A stretch of 64,000 nt of DNA from Maribacter sp. (GTDB taxonomy: Bacteria; Bacteroidota; Bacteroidia; Flavobacteriales; Flavobacteriaceae), in contig DRFI01000031.1 in NCBI GenBank assembly GCA_011050675.1, forward strand, positions 154,674 through 218,673. Direction: 5' to 3'. Position 1 is the stretch's first letter. Each line of letters opens with the position of its first letter. The notes under the pieces were generated by a model that did not search any database, was not told where the DNA came from, and saw only the letters and a program-made list of their open reading frames with translations. Position numbers and translations under genes: made by a program. This document shows, piece after piece, positions 1 to 9,890 of the stretch.

Positions 1-671
1 TGACTGTTAATGAACAAAGAACTGGATGGCGTTTTCTTTGGGATGGAAAAAGTACTAAAGGTTGGCGTGGTGCAAAGCAGGATAATTTTCCTTCCAAAGG
101 TTGGGAAATGAAAGATGGGGTGCTTACCGTATTATCCTCCGGAGGTGAGGAATCTAATAATGGCGGGGATATTGTAACCACAGATTCATTTAGTGATTTT
201 GAACTTAGCATAGATTTTAAAATTACTGAAGGTGCCAATAGTGGAGTCAAATATTTTGTGGATTCTGAACTAAATAAAGGTAAAGGTTCTGCCATTGGAT
301 TAGAGTTTCAGGTTTTGGACGATGAAAAACACCCTGACGCTAAAAAGGGTAAAAATGGTAACAGAACTGTAGGATCTTTATATGATTTAATTAGAGCAGA
401 AAGTACCAGTAGTTCACGCGGCAAGAATTTTAAGGGGGTTGGTGATTGGAACAACGCCCGCATTGTAGTAAAGGGAGGTAAAGTGGAGCATTGGCTCAAT
501 CAAGTAAAAGTAGTTGAATTTGATAGATTCAGTCAAATGTTTAAGGCTTTGGTAGAGAAAAGTAAATATGAAAACTGGGAAAATTTTGGTCGCTTACCGC
601 AGGGCTTGATTCTTTTACAGGATCATGGTGATGAGGTATCATTTAAGAATATTAAGATAAGAGAATTTTAA
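1..671 (+). CDS. DUF1080 (3-keto-glycoside hydrolase-like) protein, 5' end outside window
   Basis: The reading frame is open from base 3 to the stop at 669-671, so the gene begins left of the window; the ATG at 108 is internal. The residues before that ATG ([16 protein letters not shown], then GWEMKDGVL) are the usual N-terminal strand pattern of the DUF1080 concanavalin-like fold. This family includes enzymes that cleave 3-keto-glycosides produced by Gfo/Idh/MocA oxidoreductases. Later motifs such as NSGVKYFV and the C-terminal [11 protein letters not shown] also fit. A Gfo/Idh/MocA gene follows after 10 bases and a second DUF1080 gene lies in the same operon. The substrate cannot be read from the sequence. 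Confidence 0.85.
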   Translation, partial: TVNEQRTGWRFLWDGKSTKGWRGAKQDNFPSKGWEMKDGVLTVLSSGGEESNNGGDIVTTDSFSDFELSIDFKITEGANSGVKYFVDSELNKGKGSAIGLEFQVLDDEKHPDAKKGKNGNRTVGSLYDLIRAESTSSSRGKNFKGVGDWNNARIVVKGGKVEHWLNQVKVVEFDRFSQMFKALVEKSKYENWENFGRLPQGLILLQDHGDEVSFKNIKIREF

Positions 672-681
672 ATTATAAATC

Positions 682-2040
682 ATGGAAAATAAAAGACGAA
701 ATTTTATTAAGAAAACGTCTCTGGCAGCAGGAGGAATTTTTTTAGGTGCTAATGCAATGAGTGCTAGTAGTTATAGAAAAATAATTGGGTCAAACGACCG
801 AGTTAGAGTTGGTGTTGTAGGTTTTTCAAATAGAGTTAAAGGAGCATTGATACCAGCTTTTAATGGTCATAGTAAAGCACAAAATTTTGAAATTGTAGGT
901 GTTTCGGATATATGGAATAGACGTAGAGATGAGGGCTCTGCTTTTATAAAAGAAGTAACGGGTAATAAAATAAAACAGTGGCGTAACAATGAGGAAATGT
1001 ACGCTGATAATAAGATTGATGCTGCTATTATTTCTACTGCAGATTTTCAGCATGCACTACATACAGTACAAGCTGCCAATGCTAAAAAAGATGTGTATTG
1101 TGAAAAACCATTTGCTGAAACAATGGCAGATGCGCGAATTGGTATGAAAGCTGTTAAGGAATCTGGTATTGTTTTTCAAATAGGTTCACAAAGAAGAAGT
1201 GGGAACAATTACCACGCGGCCAACGATTATATAAAGTCTGGTAAATTTGGGGATATTGTAATGGTAGAAATGACCTGGAATGTAAACCAACCAGGTAGAT
1301 GGCGATTACCAAAACTTACAAGTGAAATTAGAGAATCTGATACAGATTGGAAACGGTATCAAATGAATAGACCGGAAGCAGCTTGGGATCCAAGAAAATA
1401 TTTAGAGTATAGACTATTCTGGCCGTATTCTTCAGGTATACCAGGACAATGGATGTCGCATCAAATTGATACTGTACATTGGTTTTCTGGATTGAACCAC
1501 CCAAGAAGTGTTGCCGCAAATGGAGGCATCTATTTATGGAAAGATGGACGTAGAAACTTTGATACTATGTCAGCCGTTTTTGATTATGGTCCAGCTGATG
1601 ATTTAAGTTCTGGTTTTCAAGTAACCTATTCATCTAGATTTACTAATTCTGCAGGAGGTACTAAAGAAATATATTATTCTAACGGTGGAGAGTTGAATCT
1701 TGATACTAACAAGGTGAGTGATAATGGTGGGTTAGATGAAAGACATGCTAGTGGAATGGGTATGAAACCAAATAAGTTGGAAGGTTTTAACTTAAGTGAT
1801 AATGCACCTAAGGTTGTAACTTCAGCAAATACAGGTGCAGATGATATGACCTCAATGCATATGTTAAATTGGATGGAGTGTGTTCGTAGTCGTAAAACAA
1901 CAAATGGACCTATAGAAGCGGGTTATAACCATTCTATTGCAAATATTATGACAACGGCCGCCCTAAGAACTGGTTTAAAAGCAACTTTTGATGAGAAGAC
2001 TCAAAATGTTTTGGCAGGCGGACAAGTTTTTCAATATTAA
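682..2040 (+). CDS. Tat-exported Gfo/Idh/MocA-family oxidoreductase
   Basis: A 452-residue protein that starts with a twin-arginine signal (RR at residues 5-6, then NFIKKTSLAAGG and a hydrophobic stretch), so it should be exported folded with its cofactor. A Rossmann nucleotide-binding segment (GVVGFSNR, about 44-51) and the family EKP motif (141-143) are present. The conserved C-terminal-domain segment GQWMSHQIDTVHW (about 256-267) carries two histidines often found at the active site. Members of this family oxidise or reduce sugar hydroxyls with NAD(P). Between two DUF1080 genes it most likely makes or removes the 3-keto group. The 12-base gap to the next gene suggests one operon. Confidence 0.9.
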   Translation: MENKRRNFIKKTSLAAGGIFLGANAMSASSYRKIIGSNDRVRVGVVGFSNRVKGALIPAFNGHSKAQNFEIVGVSDIWNRRRDEGSAFIKEVTGNKIKQWRNNEEMYADNKIDAAIISTADFQHALHTVQAANAKKDVYCEKPFAETMADARIGMKAVKESGIVFQIGSQRRSGNNYHAANDYIKSGKFGDIVMVEMTWNVNQPGRWRLPKLTSEIRESDTDWKRYQMNRPEAAWDPRKYLEYRLFWPYSSGIPGQWMSHQIDTVHWFSGLNHPRSVAANGGIYLWKDGRRNFDTMSAVFDYGPADDLSSGFQVTYSSRFTNSAGGTKEIYYSNGGELNLDTNKVSDNGGLDERHASGMGMKPNKLEGFNLSDNAPKVVTSANTGADDMTSMHMLNWMECVRSRKTTNGPIEAGYNHSIANIMTTAALRTGLKATFDEKTQNVLAGGQVFQY

Positions 2041-2052
2041 AAATAACTTGAT

Positions 2053-3132
2053 ATGTTTAAAATAAAATATGCTTTCTTTCTAATTGTTACAATTCTTTTT
2101 ATGTCATGTAAAGAGAAGAAAGAGACCGTTGTGGACGGTAATTCTTCAGATATAAATGGTGTTGAAAATCCAGAAATTACTTTTAGTCATGATGAAGAGA
2201 ATAAAAAAATTGAGGTTAGAATAAATGGCAAATTATTTACTAATTACGTTTATGATGGTCAAACCCCAAAACCAATTTTATATCCTATTGTTACAAAAAG
2301 TGGAAAAACAGTTACCAGAGGATTCCCTTTTGAATCTCGGCCGAGTGAACGTGTAGATCATCCACATCATGCCGGACTTTGGTTTAATTATGGTGATGTG
2401 AACGGATTGGATTTTTGGAATAATTCCTATGCAATACCAGATGATGAAAAACAAAAATACGGTAGTATTATTCATGAAGAATTAATAAGCATGGATGAAG
2501 ATAAAGGTTCCATTACAGTAAAAGCCGTTTGGCAATCTCCTACTAAGGTCGATTTATTGGAAGAAACTACACAATTTGTTTTTTCAGAAGTAGATAATAC
2601 TCGAATTATTGATAGAATAACTACTCTAAAAGCGTTAGAAAAAGTTGCTTTCAATGATAATAAAGAAGGTATGTTGGGTATTAGAGTTGCACGTGAATTA
2701 GAAATGCCTTCTGATAAACCTGCTGAATTTACTGATGCTGAAGGAAATGTAACTGAAGTTAAGGTTTTAAATAACGAAGGGGTTCATGGTAATTATTTTG
2801 CTAGTGGTGGTTTAACAGGTGATGATGTGTGGGGTACAAGAAACGAATGGGTAAAGCTTGAAAGTGATATAAAAGGAGAACCTGTTTCCGTAACTATTAT
2901 TGATAATAAAAATAATGTAGGCTTCCCTACCTATTGGCATGCTCGAGGTTATGGTCTATTTGCGGCTAATACTTTAGGTCAAGCTGCTTTTTCTGAAGAA
3001 AAAGAGGCTCTAAATTTTAAATTGAAAGAAGGAGAATCAACCACTTTTAAATATCGAATTCTTATTCATAATGGTACAATACTTAAAAAGGAAGAAATAG
3101 CTAAATCGTTTAATGAATTTAATCAACTGTAA
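2053..3132 (+). CDS. DUF6807/'PmoA'-family lipoprotein
   Basis: A 359-residue protein with a lipoprotein signal (hydrophobic start, lipobox LFMSC with Cys19). The histidine-rich stretch DHPHHAGLWFNYGDVNG, then LDFWNN, is the hallmark of the family labelled 'methane oxygenase PmoA' (DUF6807). That name is a misnomer: these are soluble or lipid-anchored proteins of Bacteroidota and Planctomycetota that occur with Gfo/Idh/MocA and DUF1080 genes. Enzymatic activity is not established; a role in processing sugars or keto-sugars is inferred from neighbours only. Its last codons overlap an upstream in-frame ATG of the next ORF, but the true next start is at 3134. Confidence 0.8.
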   Translation: MFKIKYAFFLIVTILFMSCKEKKETVVDGNSSDINGVENPEITFSHDEENKKIEVRINGKLFTNYVYDGQTPKPILYPIVTKSGKTVTRGFPFESRPSERVDHPHHAGLWFNYGDVNGLDFWNNSYAIPDDEKQKYGSIIHEELISMDEDKGSITVKAVWQSPTKVDLLEETTQFVFSEVDNTRIIDRITTLKALEKVAFNDNKEGMLGIRVARELEMPSDKPAEFTDAEGNVTEVKVLNNEGVHGNYFASGGLTGDDVWGTRNEWVKLESDIKGEPVSVTIIDNKNNVGFPTYWHARGYGLFAANTLGQAAFSEEKEALNFKLKEGESTTFKYRILIHNGTILKKEEIAKSFNEFNQL

Positions 3133-3133
3133 T

Positions 3134-3739
3134 ATGAAAAATGTTCTTGTTCTTCTATTTTTTATCAGTTCATTAGTATCTTTTGGTCAATTTAATGATG
3201 ATACACAATGGAATACGATTTTTGATGGAAATGGTTTAGAAGAATGGGAAATACCTAAAAATAATGTATGGTGGTCTATAGAAGAGGACGTGCTTTGGGC
3301 AAAAAGTGATCCAGAAAAAATTGGTTCCATATTGTGGACAAAACAGAAATACAGAGATTTTGTAGTTCAATTAGATTTTAAGTATGGTGACGGTATTGTT
3401 GATACCGGTATTTTTATGCGTGGTGAGGACAGTAAGAATGTACAAGTGCAGATTGGGGAATCTGGCTCTTTGAAAAGAGATATGACCGCATCTCCATATA
3501 TACCTTCTTTAGGATACCCTAAAGAAGCAGAGGGAATTAAAGATTTATTAAAATTAAATGATTGGAATACTATAAAAGCAAGGGCTATAGGTGATACATA
3601 TACCGTTTGGTTAAATGGAGAAAAAGTGATGACTTACCAACTTGAAAATGCAAACCTTACTGGACCTATTGGTATTCAATTACATCCTAGTAAAGAAATG
3701 ACTGTACAGTTCAAAAACATAATTGTTGCTGAGTTGTAA
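3134..3739 (+). CDS. secreted DUF1080 (3-keto-glycoside hydrolase-like) protein
   Basis: A protein of about 201 residues. I place the start at the ATG at 3134 rather than an upstream ATG at 3113, because the 3134 start gives a clean signal peptide (MKNVLVLLFFISSLVSFG, cleavage before QFNDD) and avoids overlap with the preceding stop. The mature protein opens with WNTIFDGNGLEEWEIP and contains DFVVQLDFKYGDGIVDTGIFMRG, both typical of the DUF1080 jelly-roll. It is a second, diverged copy of the fold in this operon; in known systems paired copies differ in linkage or anomer specificity. Exported to the periplasm or beyond. Substrate unknown. Confidence 0.85.
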   Translation: MKNVLVLLFFISSLVSFGQFNDDTQWNTIFDGNGLEEWEIPKNNVWWSIEEDVLWAKSDPEKIGSILWTKQKYRDFVVQLDFKYGDGIVDTGIFMRGEDSKNVQVQIGESGSLKRDMTASPYIPSLGYPKEAEGIKDLLKLNDWNTIKARAIGDTYTVWLNGEKVMTYQLENANLTGPIGIQLHPSKEMTVQFKNIIVAEL

Positions 3740-3749
3740 TATAGATTTT

Positions 3750-3769
3750 CCCATTATAATTTTAATGGG
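3750..3769 (+). terminator. weak hairpin after the DUF1080 operon
   Basis: CCCATTA and TAATGGG form a 7-bp stem 10 bases after the stop codon. There is no clear T-run, so termination is only probable. Confidence 0.4.
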
Positions 3770-3815
3770 TTAATATAGAATAGTACCTTATCGCTGAAAA
3801 TTTAATCTTCTAGAA

Positions 3816-4859
3816 TTGAGTATAGGTATAAAGCAAATCGCTAAGTTAGCCAATGTCTCTATTGGTACCGTTGACCGTGTTTTACATAAACGCGGGGGGG
3901 TTTCGAAGGAAACAGAAGATAAGATATTGAAGATTATAGCTAAAAATGGCTATCAAAGAAATACAATGGCGAGTAGATTAAAACTAGCCTCTGTAAAGAA
4001 AATTAAGTTTGCCATTCTTCTACCAGAAGCTACTTCTAATTCTAATTATTGGGATTTGCCAAAGAAGGGAATTTCTAAAGCACTGAAAGAGTTAAAGGAA
4101 TTCGGTGTGAAAGCAGATTATTACAAGTTTTCTGGTTCCTCATCTGCCTCATTTCAAAAAAATTATGAACTTATTTTTTTAAAAAATTATGATGCCATCG
4201 TTACGGTTCCTTTTTTTGAAAAGGAATGTAATAGATTATTAGAAATTACCAAGAAAAGAAATATCCAAGTTGTTTTCTTGGATACCGAAATACAATTACA
4301 ATATTCTACGAATTTCATTCGTCAGAATTCTCACAAGGCCGGTATGGTGGCTGGGAGACTACTGTATGGGTTAGTGGGTGATCAAGGAATATATTTCATT
4401 GTAAATACAGTTAATGATAAAGGTATTCAAGTAAATAATAAACAGCGAGAAGACGGGTTTAGATCATTCTTTAAATCAATCGGTAAAAACGTGGCTATTA
4501 AAACTATTAACCATCCTTTAAATGATGTTTTAAAGATGACTGAAGAGATGGAATCTTGGTTTAAAGGCGATAGTTCAAAAGGTATTTTTGTTACCAACTC
4601 AAGAGCTCATTTGATCCCAAAAATTCTTTCAATTTATGCAATCAGCAATACTTTTTTATTAGGTTTTGATTTGAACAAAAAGAATTTGGAATACTTGAAG
4701 AATGGTCAAATTAATTTTTTAATTAATCAACAACCTAAATATCAGGGCTACGTTTCTATTAAAAATCTTTTTAACTCCTTAACAAAACAAGATGATTCTG
4801 AACTTAATCTTGATATTCCTGTTGAGATTATAGTCAAAGAGCACTTTGCTACACCATAA
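3816..4859 (+). CDS. LacI-family transcriptional regulator
   Basis: 347 residues read from a TTG start at 3816; no in-frame ATG lies upstream within reach and the DNA-binding domain begins at once. Residues about 3-50 form the LacI helix-turn-helix and hinge (IKQIAKLANVSIGTVDRVLH, then RGGVSKETEDKI), followed by a periplasmic-binding-protein-like ligand domain. The TVDRVLH version is common in Bacteroidota sugar loci. It lies downstream of the DUF1080 operon and convergent with susD-susC, so it is the likely local regulator. A candidate operator is seen upstream of susC (9891-9908). Confidence 0.9.
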   Translation: MSIGIKQIAKLANVSIGTVDRVLHKRGGVSKETEDKILKIIAKNGYQRNTMASRLKLASVKKIKFAILLPEATSNSNYWDLPKKGISKALKELKEFGVKADYYKFSGSSSASFQKNYELIFLKNYDAIVTVPFFEKECNRLLEITKKRNIQVVFLDTEIQLQYSTNFIRQNSHKAGMVAGRLLYGLVGDQGIYFIVNTVNDKGIQVNNKQREDGFRSFFKSIGKNVAIKTINHPLNDVLKMTEEMESWFKGDSSKGIFVTNSRAHLIPKILSIYAISNTFLLGFDLNKKNLEYLKNGQINFLINQQPKYQGYVSIKNLFNSLTKQDDSELNLDIPVEIIVKEHFATP

Positions 4860-4873
4860 ATTTTAATGAAAAA

Positions 4874-4903
4874 ATCCTCCCATTTTTAAAATAATGGGAG
4901 GAT
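4874..4903. terminator. bidirectional terminator between lacI and susD
   Basis: ATCCTCCCATT and AATGGGAGGAT form a perfect 11-bp stem with an 8-base loop. A-rich sequence on the left makes a T-run for the minus strand. It separates two convergent genes. Confidence 0.75.
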
Positions 4904-4938
4904 CAAACTAAAATTAAAACTAACTCAATTAAAATTGT

Positions 4939-6597
4939 TTATTGAGGATAACCGGGGTTTTGTGGGTATCCACCTAATGCTCTATCTATTTGATTTTGTG
5001 GTATAGGTCGTATCGCATGATAGTCTTGAATATTTGGTGAGGCTTCTGGGTTATATAATCTAGTACGTTCTATTAGCTTTCCAGTTCTGGCTAAATCTAG
5101 CCAACGATGACCTTCACCTGCTAACTCTCTAGCTCTTTCATCAAGTAGGAAATCTAAATCAACATCTGATGCAGAAATTTGAGACGCTGCCTCTTGACTA
5201 GGTATAGCCGCTCTCAATCTTATCCTATTTATATCGTCTGCTGCCCCTGATGGATTATTCTGTTTAAGCTTTGCCTCTGCTCTTAATAACCAAGCGTCAG
5301 CCAATCGCATTAAAATAAAATCTCGTTGTCCATTTGCTTTTTGTCTATCAGGTCTTGTTGCATCGATCCACTTGTTCATAGAAGGATAAACTCTTTCGGT
5401 ATATTCTTCATTAGTAAATACCAAATAAGGGACATTGTCTTGTCTTATTTGTGGCCAGTCAATATCTTTTCCAGGACCAGGTATGTAAATTGCTGTGTCT
5501 CCTATGGTAATGGCAGCTCTTGCAGGTTCGTTACCTACAGCATCAGTAGGGGGCTCGTTCTTATTTGCAAACCAAACATGTTTAAATGAAGATTCGTATC
5601 TGCTATCGGTATTTCTGTCCCATAAAGTCAGCATAAAATCAGTTGGGCGATGTCTTTTCCAAGGTCTACCATTGGCAATATCTCTTGTCATACCCCTAAG
5701 CACGTCATATTCGTGTAAGAAGTATAAATGCCAGCGATTCCCCAAAGGGTCCACATCACTATCCACCTGCGATTTAGAATTAGGAACTACGAAAACCATT
5801 TCACTATTTTGTTGGTTTTCAATATCCCATAAATCTGCAAAATTTGGTAATAATGTAAAACCATAATCATTAATTACATTACTGAATAGGTTTTCTGCTT
5901 TTGATGCATCTGACGTTTCTGAGAAATCTTTGTAACTACGTGTTAACAATACTTTCCCTAGTAAAAATTCTGCGGCTGGTTTGGTTGCTCTGCCATAGTC
6001 AGATTGCTCAATAGGTAAATTTGCAATAGCAAATTCCAAGTCAGGGATTATTGCTTGACTATATATATCTGACTGTGGTGTTTTATTTGCTTCAATTTCT
6101 ACACCTTCAGTTTCTTCAAGGCTCAAATGTGCATCGCCAAAAGTAGTAATCACATTAAAATAAAAGAAAGCTCTTAGAAAGCGTACTTCGGCTACTCGCA
6201 GGTTCTTTTGAGCTTCATCCATTTCTACATCAACAGAACGGTTGATTATCCCATTCGCTTGGTTGATACCTTTATACCAATTATCCCAAGAATCAGTAAT
6301 ATAGTTCTCCTCACCATTGAGACCACCATCGTAAAGATTGAATACTTTGTGTCCTCCATCAGAACCATTTGTCCAGATATCGGTACCAAAAGTTGTCATA
6401 GCAGCCGAAATTTCTTGACCATAAAATGGCTTAAATGTTGCGTATGTAGCTCTTACACCATCTTCCAAGCCTGCTTCAGTGGTGTAGTAGGAGGCCGCAG
6501 ATACATCAGTGACCAACTCCTCTTCAATAAATTTATCACATGACTTTGTAAAAAAAGCCAGCGCTAAAACTAAAATTATATAAATTTTTCTGTTCAT
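4939..6597 (-). CDS. SusD/RagB-family outer-membrane nutrient-binding lipoprotein
   Basis: 552 residues. The N-terminus has a lipoprotein signal ending in TKSC, so it is anchored at the cell surface. The SusD fold is recognisable by the N-terminal VTDVSAASYYTTEAGLEDGVRATYA, the TPR-like NLRVAEVRFLRAFFYF and the C-terminal LLDERARELAGEGHRWLDLAR, followed by NPGYPQ at the end. SusD proteins bind a glycan and act as a lid on the SusC transporter. Here the gene lies 43 bases downstream of susC on the same strand. The glycan is not predictable; the adjacent 3-keto-glycoside genes point to a small glycoside or oligosaccharide. Confidence 0.93.
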   Translation of the reverse strand: MNRKIYIILVLALAFFTKSCDKFIEEELVTDVSAASYYTTEAGLEDGVRATYATFKPFYGQEISAAMTTFGTDIWTNGSDGGHKVFNLYDGGLNGEENYITDSWDNWYKGINQANGIINRSVDVEMDEAQKNLRVAEVRFLRAFFYFNVITTFGDAHLSLEETEGVEIEANKTPQSDIYSQAIIPDLEFAIANLPIEQSDYGRATKPAAEFLLGKVLLTRSYKDFSETSDASKAENLFSNVINDYGFTLLPNFADLWDIENQQNSEMVFVVPNSKSQVDSDVDPLGNRWHLYFLHEYDVLRGMTRDIANGRPWKRHRPTDFMLTLWDRNTDSRYESSFKHVWFANKNEPPTDAVGNEPARAAITIGDTAIYIPGPGKDIDWPQIRQDNVPYLVFTNEEYTERVYPSMNKWIDATRPDRQKANGQRDFILMRLADAWLLRAEAKLKQNNPSGAADDINRIRLRAAIPSQEAASQISASDVDLDFLLDERARELAGEGHRWLDLARTGKLIERTRLYNPEASPNIQDYHAIRPIPQNQIDRALGGYPQNPGYPQ

Positions 6598-6640
6598 AAT
6601 ATTTAAATTATTCGATTTAAACTAACAATTGTTTTTTGAC

Positions 6641-9600
6641 CTAAAATGTAGCGTTTATTGATAAAGAAAACTGTTTTGTACTTGGAACCACACTACTACC
6701 CAAGCTAAGATCTTCCTCTTCTGAAATTTCAGGATCGAATGTTGGAAAATTATCCCAAAAGATAAGATTCTGACCAGAGATTGAAAATCGTAATTTTTCC
6801 ATTCCTAACTTGCTTGTTATCGATTCTGGAAGATTATATCCTAATGATACATTTCTAAGTTTTACAAAACTACCGTCAAAATATGTAAGTGTAGATCCAT
6901 TTCTTGGGCTTTCTTGATTCTCGTTCGGTCTTGGATTGGCGTTTGTTGGATTGTCGATTGTCCAATAATCAACGTTTAAGTTGTTATACCTTCCGAAAAG
7001 TGAATTATTACTAGCATTAAATTGTGACTGAATAGTTTGTCCTTGTCTGAAAACAAAGAAAATACCTAGGTCTATTCCTTTATAGGAAAACTTACTATTT
7101 AGACCTCCATAAAAATCAGGAACTCCATCGCCTAGAATTTTACGATCTTCAGGGGTTATTATCCCATCACCATCAAGATCGTTCAATTTAATTTCCCCAG
7201 GCACTTTATTATCAGCAGCTAAAGCAGCAGCTTCTTCGTTAGCTTGCCAAATACCAATTTTCTCATAATCATAGAAAACTTGAATAGGCTGACCGATAAA
7301 CCAACCGTTACCAACGTCATCTAAAGCATTGCCATTACTATCCGTCAGGGCTAATTCTGTAATTTCTTCTTTGTAGGTAGAAATATTTAAATCTACATCC
7401 CAATTGAAACCATCACCATCATTATCAATAATACCTGTACTTACTGTAAATTCGAAGCCTGTAGTCCTAGTAGCCCCAACGTTCTGTAATACACTTTCAT
7501 ATCCTGAGGTAGATGGTAAACTTCTTGCAAGTAATAAATCCACAGTATTGGTTCTGAAATAATCAAAAGAACCTACCACGCGATTATTTAGAAATCCATA
7601 ATCTAAACCTATGTCTAGGGTTTTAGATACTTCCCAAGTCAAATCATCATTTGGTATTTCGTTAAGTCCGAAACCAAGTGCTGGAGACTCACCAAACGCA
7701 TAGACTGTGCTACCTAACCTACCAGCTGTTTGATACGGGTTAACCGAAGTGTTCCCGACTTGACCATAAGAAGCTCTTAGCTTTAATTCATTTATACTGG
7801 TGTCTGCTAAAAATTCTTCTTGGTCTATTCTCCAACCAGCAGAAACGCCAGGGAAGTACTTCCATTGGTTCCCTGGAGCTAACCTTGAAGAGCCATCTGC
7901 TCTTAATGAGGCTTGAAATAAATATTTACCATCAAAATCATAATTTACCCTACCCATAAAGGAAGCTAATGCCCATTCTGTTAATCCTGAAGTAAGTACC
8001 CCACCTTGGGTAGCAGAGCCTAAATTGTAAAAAGACTGAGATTCATATGGAATACCGGTTACATTTCCTTCATTTCTTTCTATTCTAGATTTTTGGATAC
8101 TTTGAAGTAAGGTAACTTTAATATTTTGTCGATCGGTTAATGCTTTATTATAAGTTAATAAATTCTCAAGGGTATATCCAAAATCAGTCACATTTTCTAT
8201 ACCCGCTCTACCTGGTCCACCTCGATTTGTATTTGTTAAGCTACCAGCGAAAGTACCTCTTCTTCCAATTCTAATATCAGGACCAAACGTGGATGTCCAT
8301 TTTATACCCTGCGCAATATTAATATCTAAATACATTGGTGCGAATATTCTAGTTTGTTGACGTTCGTCAATGTATGCACCTTCTACTAATTCACTTAAAG
8401 GGTTGGTTCTTATACCATCATTAGTGGGTAAGAACTTTAAATTTCCATTCTCGTCATATGGTATACCTAATGGGTTATTTGCTAATGCTTCACCCATTGT
8501 TGCGTTAGAACCATAATTTTGCTCTGTTTTAGATACTAAAAAAGAGGCTCCTACTTTAAAGATGTCATTGATTTTGTGATCCACCGCTAATCGACCTGAA
8601 ATTCGTTCAAAATCTTGGTTAGAAATAATACCTTGTTCTTTAAAATATCCTATCGAAGAACTAAAGGTTGTGTTTTCTGATCCACCACTTATACCAAGTT
8701 GATGATTGGTCTGATAACCATTACCAACTACTTCATCTAACCAATTGGTCGACCTCCCTTGTTCAAGGGACTCAAGCTCAATGGGATCTAAGAATACATC
8801 GGTTTCTGCGGGAATCGCTCCGTTCCATCCGTCACGTCTCGACTCTCTTTTTAAATTTGCAAATTGTTCTCCATTCATCATATCCACCAAGCGAGTGGCA
8901 GAAGTTATTCCATAGCGACTGCTATACGTTATTTTAGTCTTACCAACCCTACCTCTATTTGTAGAAACTAAAATTACACCGTTGGCACCTCTTGATCCAT
9001 ATACAGCAGTTGCTGCAGCATCTTTTAATACTTGCATTGATGCAATATCATCAGGGTTAATGTCTGCCATAGATGCAGGGCCATCAATTAATGGAATACC
9101 ATCCACTACATAAAGAGGATCGTTCGATGCGCTAATAGAACGTCTACCACGTATTCTTACTGTCGGATTTTGACCTGGTCTACCTCCGGTAGATTGAACA
9201 TCTACACCTGCAATTTGCCCTTTAATAGCATCAATAGTACTTGATACTTGAACAATGCTTAGTTGTTCTGCAGTAACAGTTTCGATAGCACCTGTAACTT
9301 CACCCTTTTTTTGTGTACCATAACCGACCAAAACTACTTCATCTAACATGGAGGCATCTGGGTTTAGTTTTATGTTAATGGTGGTTTTACCATCAACTAA
9401 CACTTCATTTTTAGCATAACCAACATAGCTGAATATAAGCGTGCTATTATAAGGGGCATTAATGCTGTAATTGCCATCAAAATCGGCAACAGCACCTGTA
9501 GTTGTTCCTTTCACTACAACACTAGCGCCAGGCAAAGGCACTTCATTCTCATCTAAAATGGTACCGGTTACGGTTACTTGAAATTTTTCGGCTAATTTTA

Positions 9601-9712
9601 TTTTTTTCAGGGAATTCCCTAAAATAGGTGAGACAATTAAAATTCCTAATACTATGGATAGTAGTAGATTTTTTTTCGTTGAACTATATTTTATTGAGGG
9701 TTTTTTTTTCAT
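6641..9712 (-). CDS. SusC/RagA-family TonB-dependent outer-membrane transporter
   Basis: 1023 residues. After an N-terminal signal region comes a carboxypeptidase-like regulatory domain (about 45-125: VTGTILDENEVPLPGASVVVKG... then FDGNYSI), then the TonB box/plug (VVLVGYGTQKKGEVTGAIETV; PLYVVDGIPL; VLKDAAATAVYGSRGANGVILV) and a 22-strand-type beta-barrel ending in FSLSINATF. There is no STN domain, so it is not expected to signal to an anti-sigma factor. It forms the import channel with the SusD lid encoded immediately downstream. A long 5' leader with a hairpin and a LacI-like palindrome precedes it. Confidence 0.95.
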   Translation of the reverse strand: MKKKPSIKYSSTKKNLLLSIVLGILIVSPILGNSLKKIKLAEKFQVTVTGTILDENEVPLPGASVVVKGTTTGAVADFDGNYSINAPYNSTLIFSYVGYAKNEVLVDGKTTINIKLNPDASMLDEVVLVGYGTQKKGEVTGAIETVTAEQLSIVQVSSTIDAIKGQIAGVDVQSTGGRPGQNPTVRIRGRRSISASNDPLYVVDGIPLIDGPASMADINPDDIASMQVLKDAAATAVYGSRGANGVILVSTNRGRVGKTKITYSSRYGITSATRLVDMMNGEQFANLKRESRRDGWNGAIPAETDVFLDPIELESLEQGRSTNWLDEVVGNGYQTNHQLGISGGSENTTFSSSIGYFKEQGIISNQDFERISGRLAVDHKINDIFKVGASFLVSKTEQNYGSNATMGEALANNPLGIPYDENGNLKFLPTNDGIRTNPLSELVEGAYIDERQQTRIFAPMYLDINIAQGIKWTSTFGPDIRIGRRGTFAGSLTNTNRGGPGRAGIENVTDFGYTLENLLTYNKALTDRQNIKVTLLQSIQKSRIERNEGNVTGIPYESQSFYNLGSATQGGVLTSGLTEWALASFMGRVNYDFDGKYLFQASLRADGSSRLAPGNQWKYFPGVSAGWRIDQEEFLADTSINELKLRASYGQVGNTSVNPYQTAGRLGSTVYAFGESPALGFGLNEIPNDDLTWEVSKTLDIGLDYGFLNNRVVGSFDYFRTNTVDLLLARSLPSTSGYESVLQNVGATRTTGFEFTVSTGIIDNDGDGFNWDVDLNISTYKEEITELALTDSNGNALDDVGNGWFIGQPIQVFYDYEKIGIWQANEEAAALAADNKVPGEIKLNDLDGDGIITPEDRKILGDGVPDFYGGLNSKFSYKGIDLGIFFVFRQGQTIQSQFNASNNSLFGRYNNLNVDYWTIDNPTNANPRPNENQESPRNGSTLTYFDGSFVKLRNVSLGYNLPESITSKLGMEKLRFSISGQNLIFWDNFPTFDPEISEEEDLSLGSSVVPSTKQFSLSINATF

Positions 9713-9764
9713 TGGTGCAGTTTAATTAGGTTGTTTGATTGTTTGAAGTATTATGTCTTATTTA

Positions 9765-9805
9765 CCTAAGATTATTAGAGGATTTAGGGCTGAGTAAATC
9801 TTAGG
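9765..9805 (-). promoter_or_regulatory. leader hairpin upstream of susC
   Basis: CCTAAGATT and AATCTTAGG form a perfect 9-bp inverted repeat with a 23-base loop, inside the probable 5' untranslated region of the susC-susD transcript. Function unknown; it may affect mRNA stability. Confidence 0.4.
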
Positions 9806-9890
9806 ATGTTGAATGATTTTATCGATTAAATTTTCATAGGCTATCGTTTAGAATAAATGTTATTATTTTTTAATTGATTAAACAAAGAAT

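Noticed and set aside
2053..3132. Family name 'methane oxygenase PmoA' for the histidine-rich lipoprotein
   Set aside because: No membrane-bound monooxygenase features; the label is a database misnomer and neighbours are sugar enzymes.
5326..5866. Plus-strand ORFs inside susD
   Set aside because: Shadows of the SusD reading frame, which has strong family motifs.
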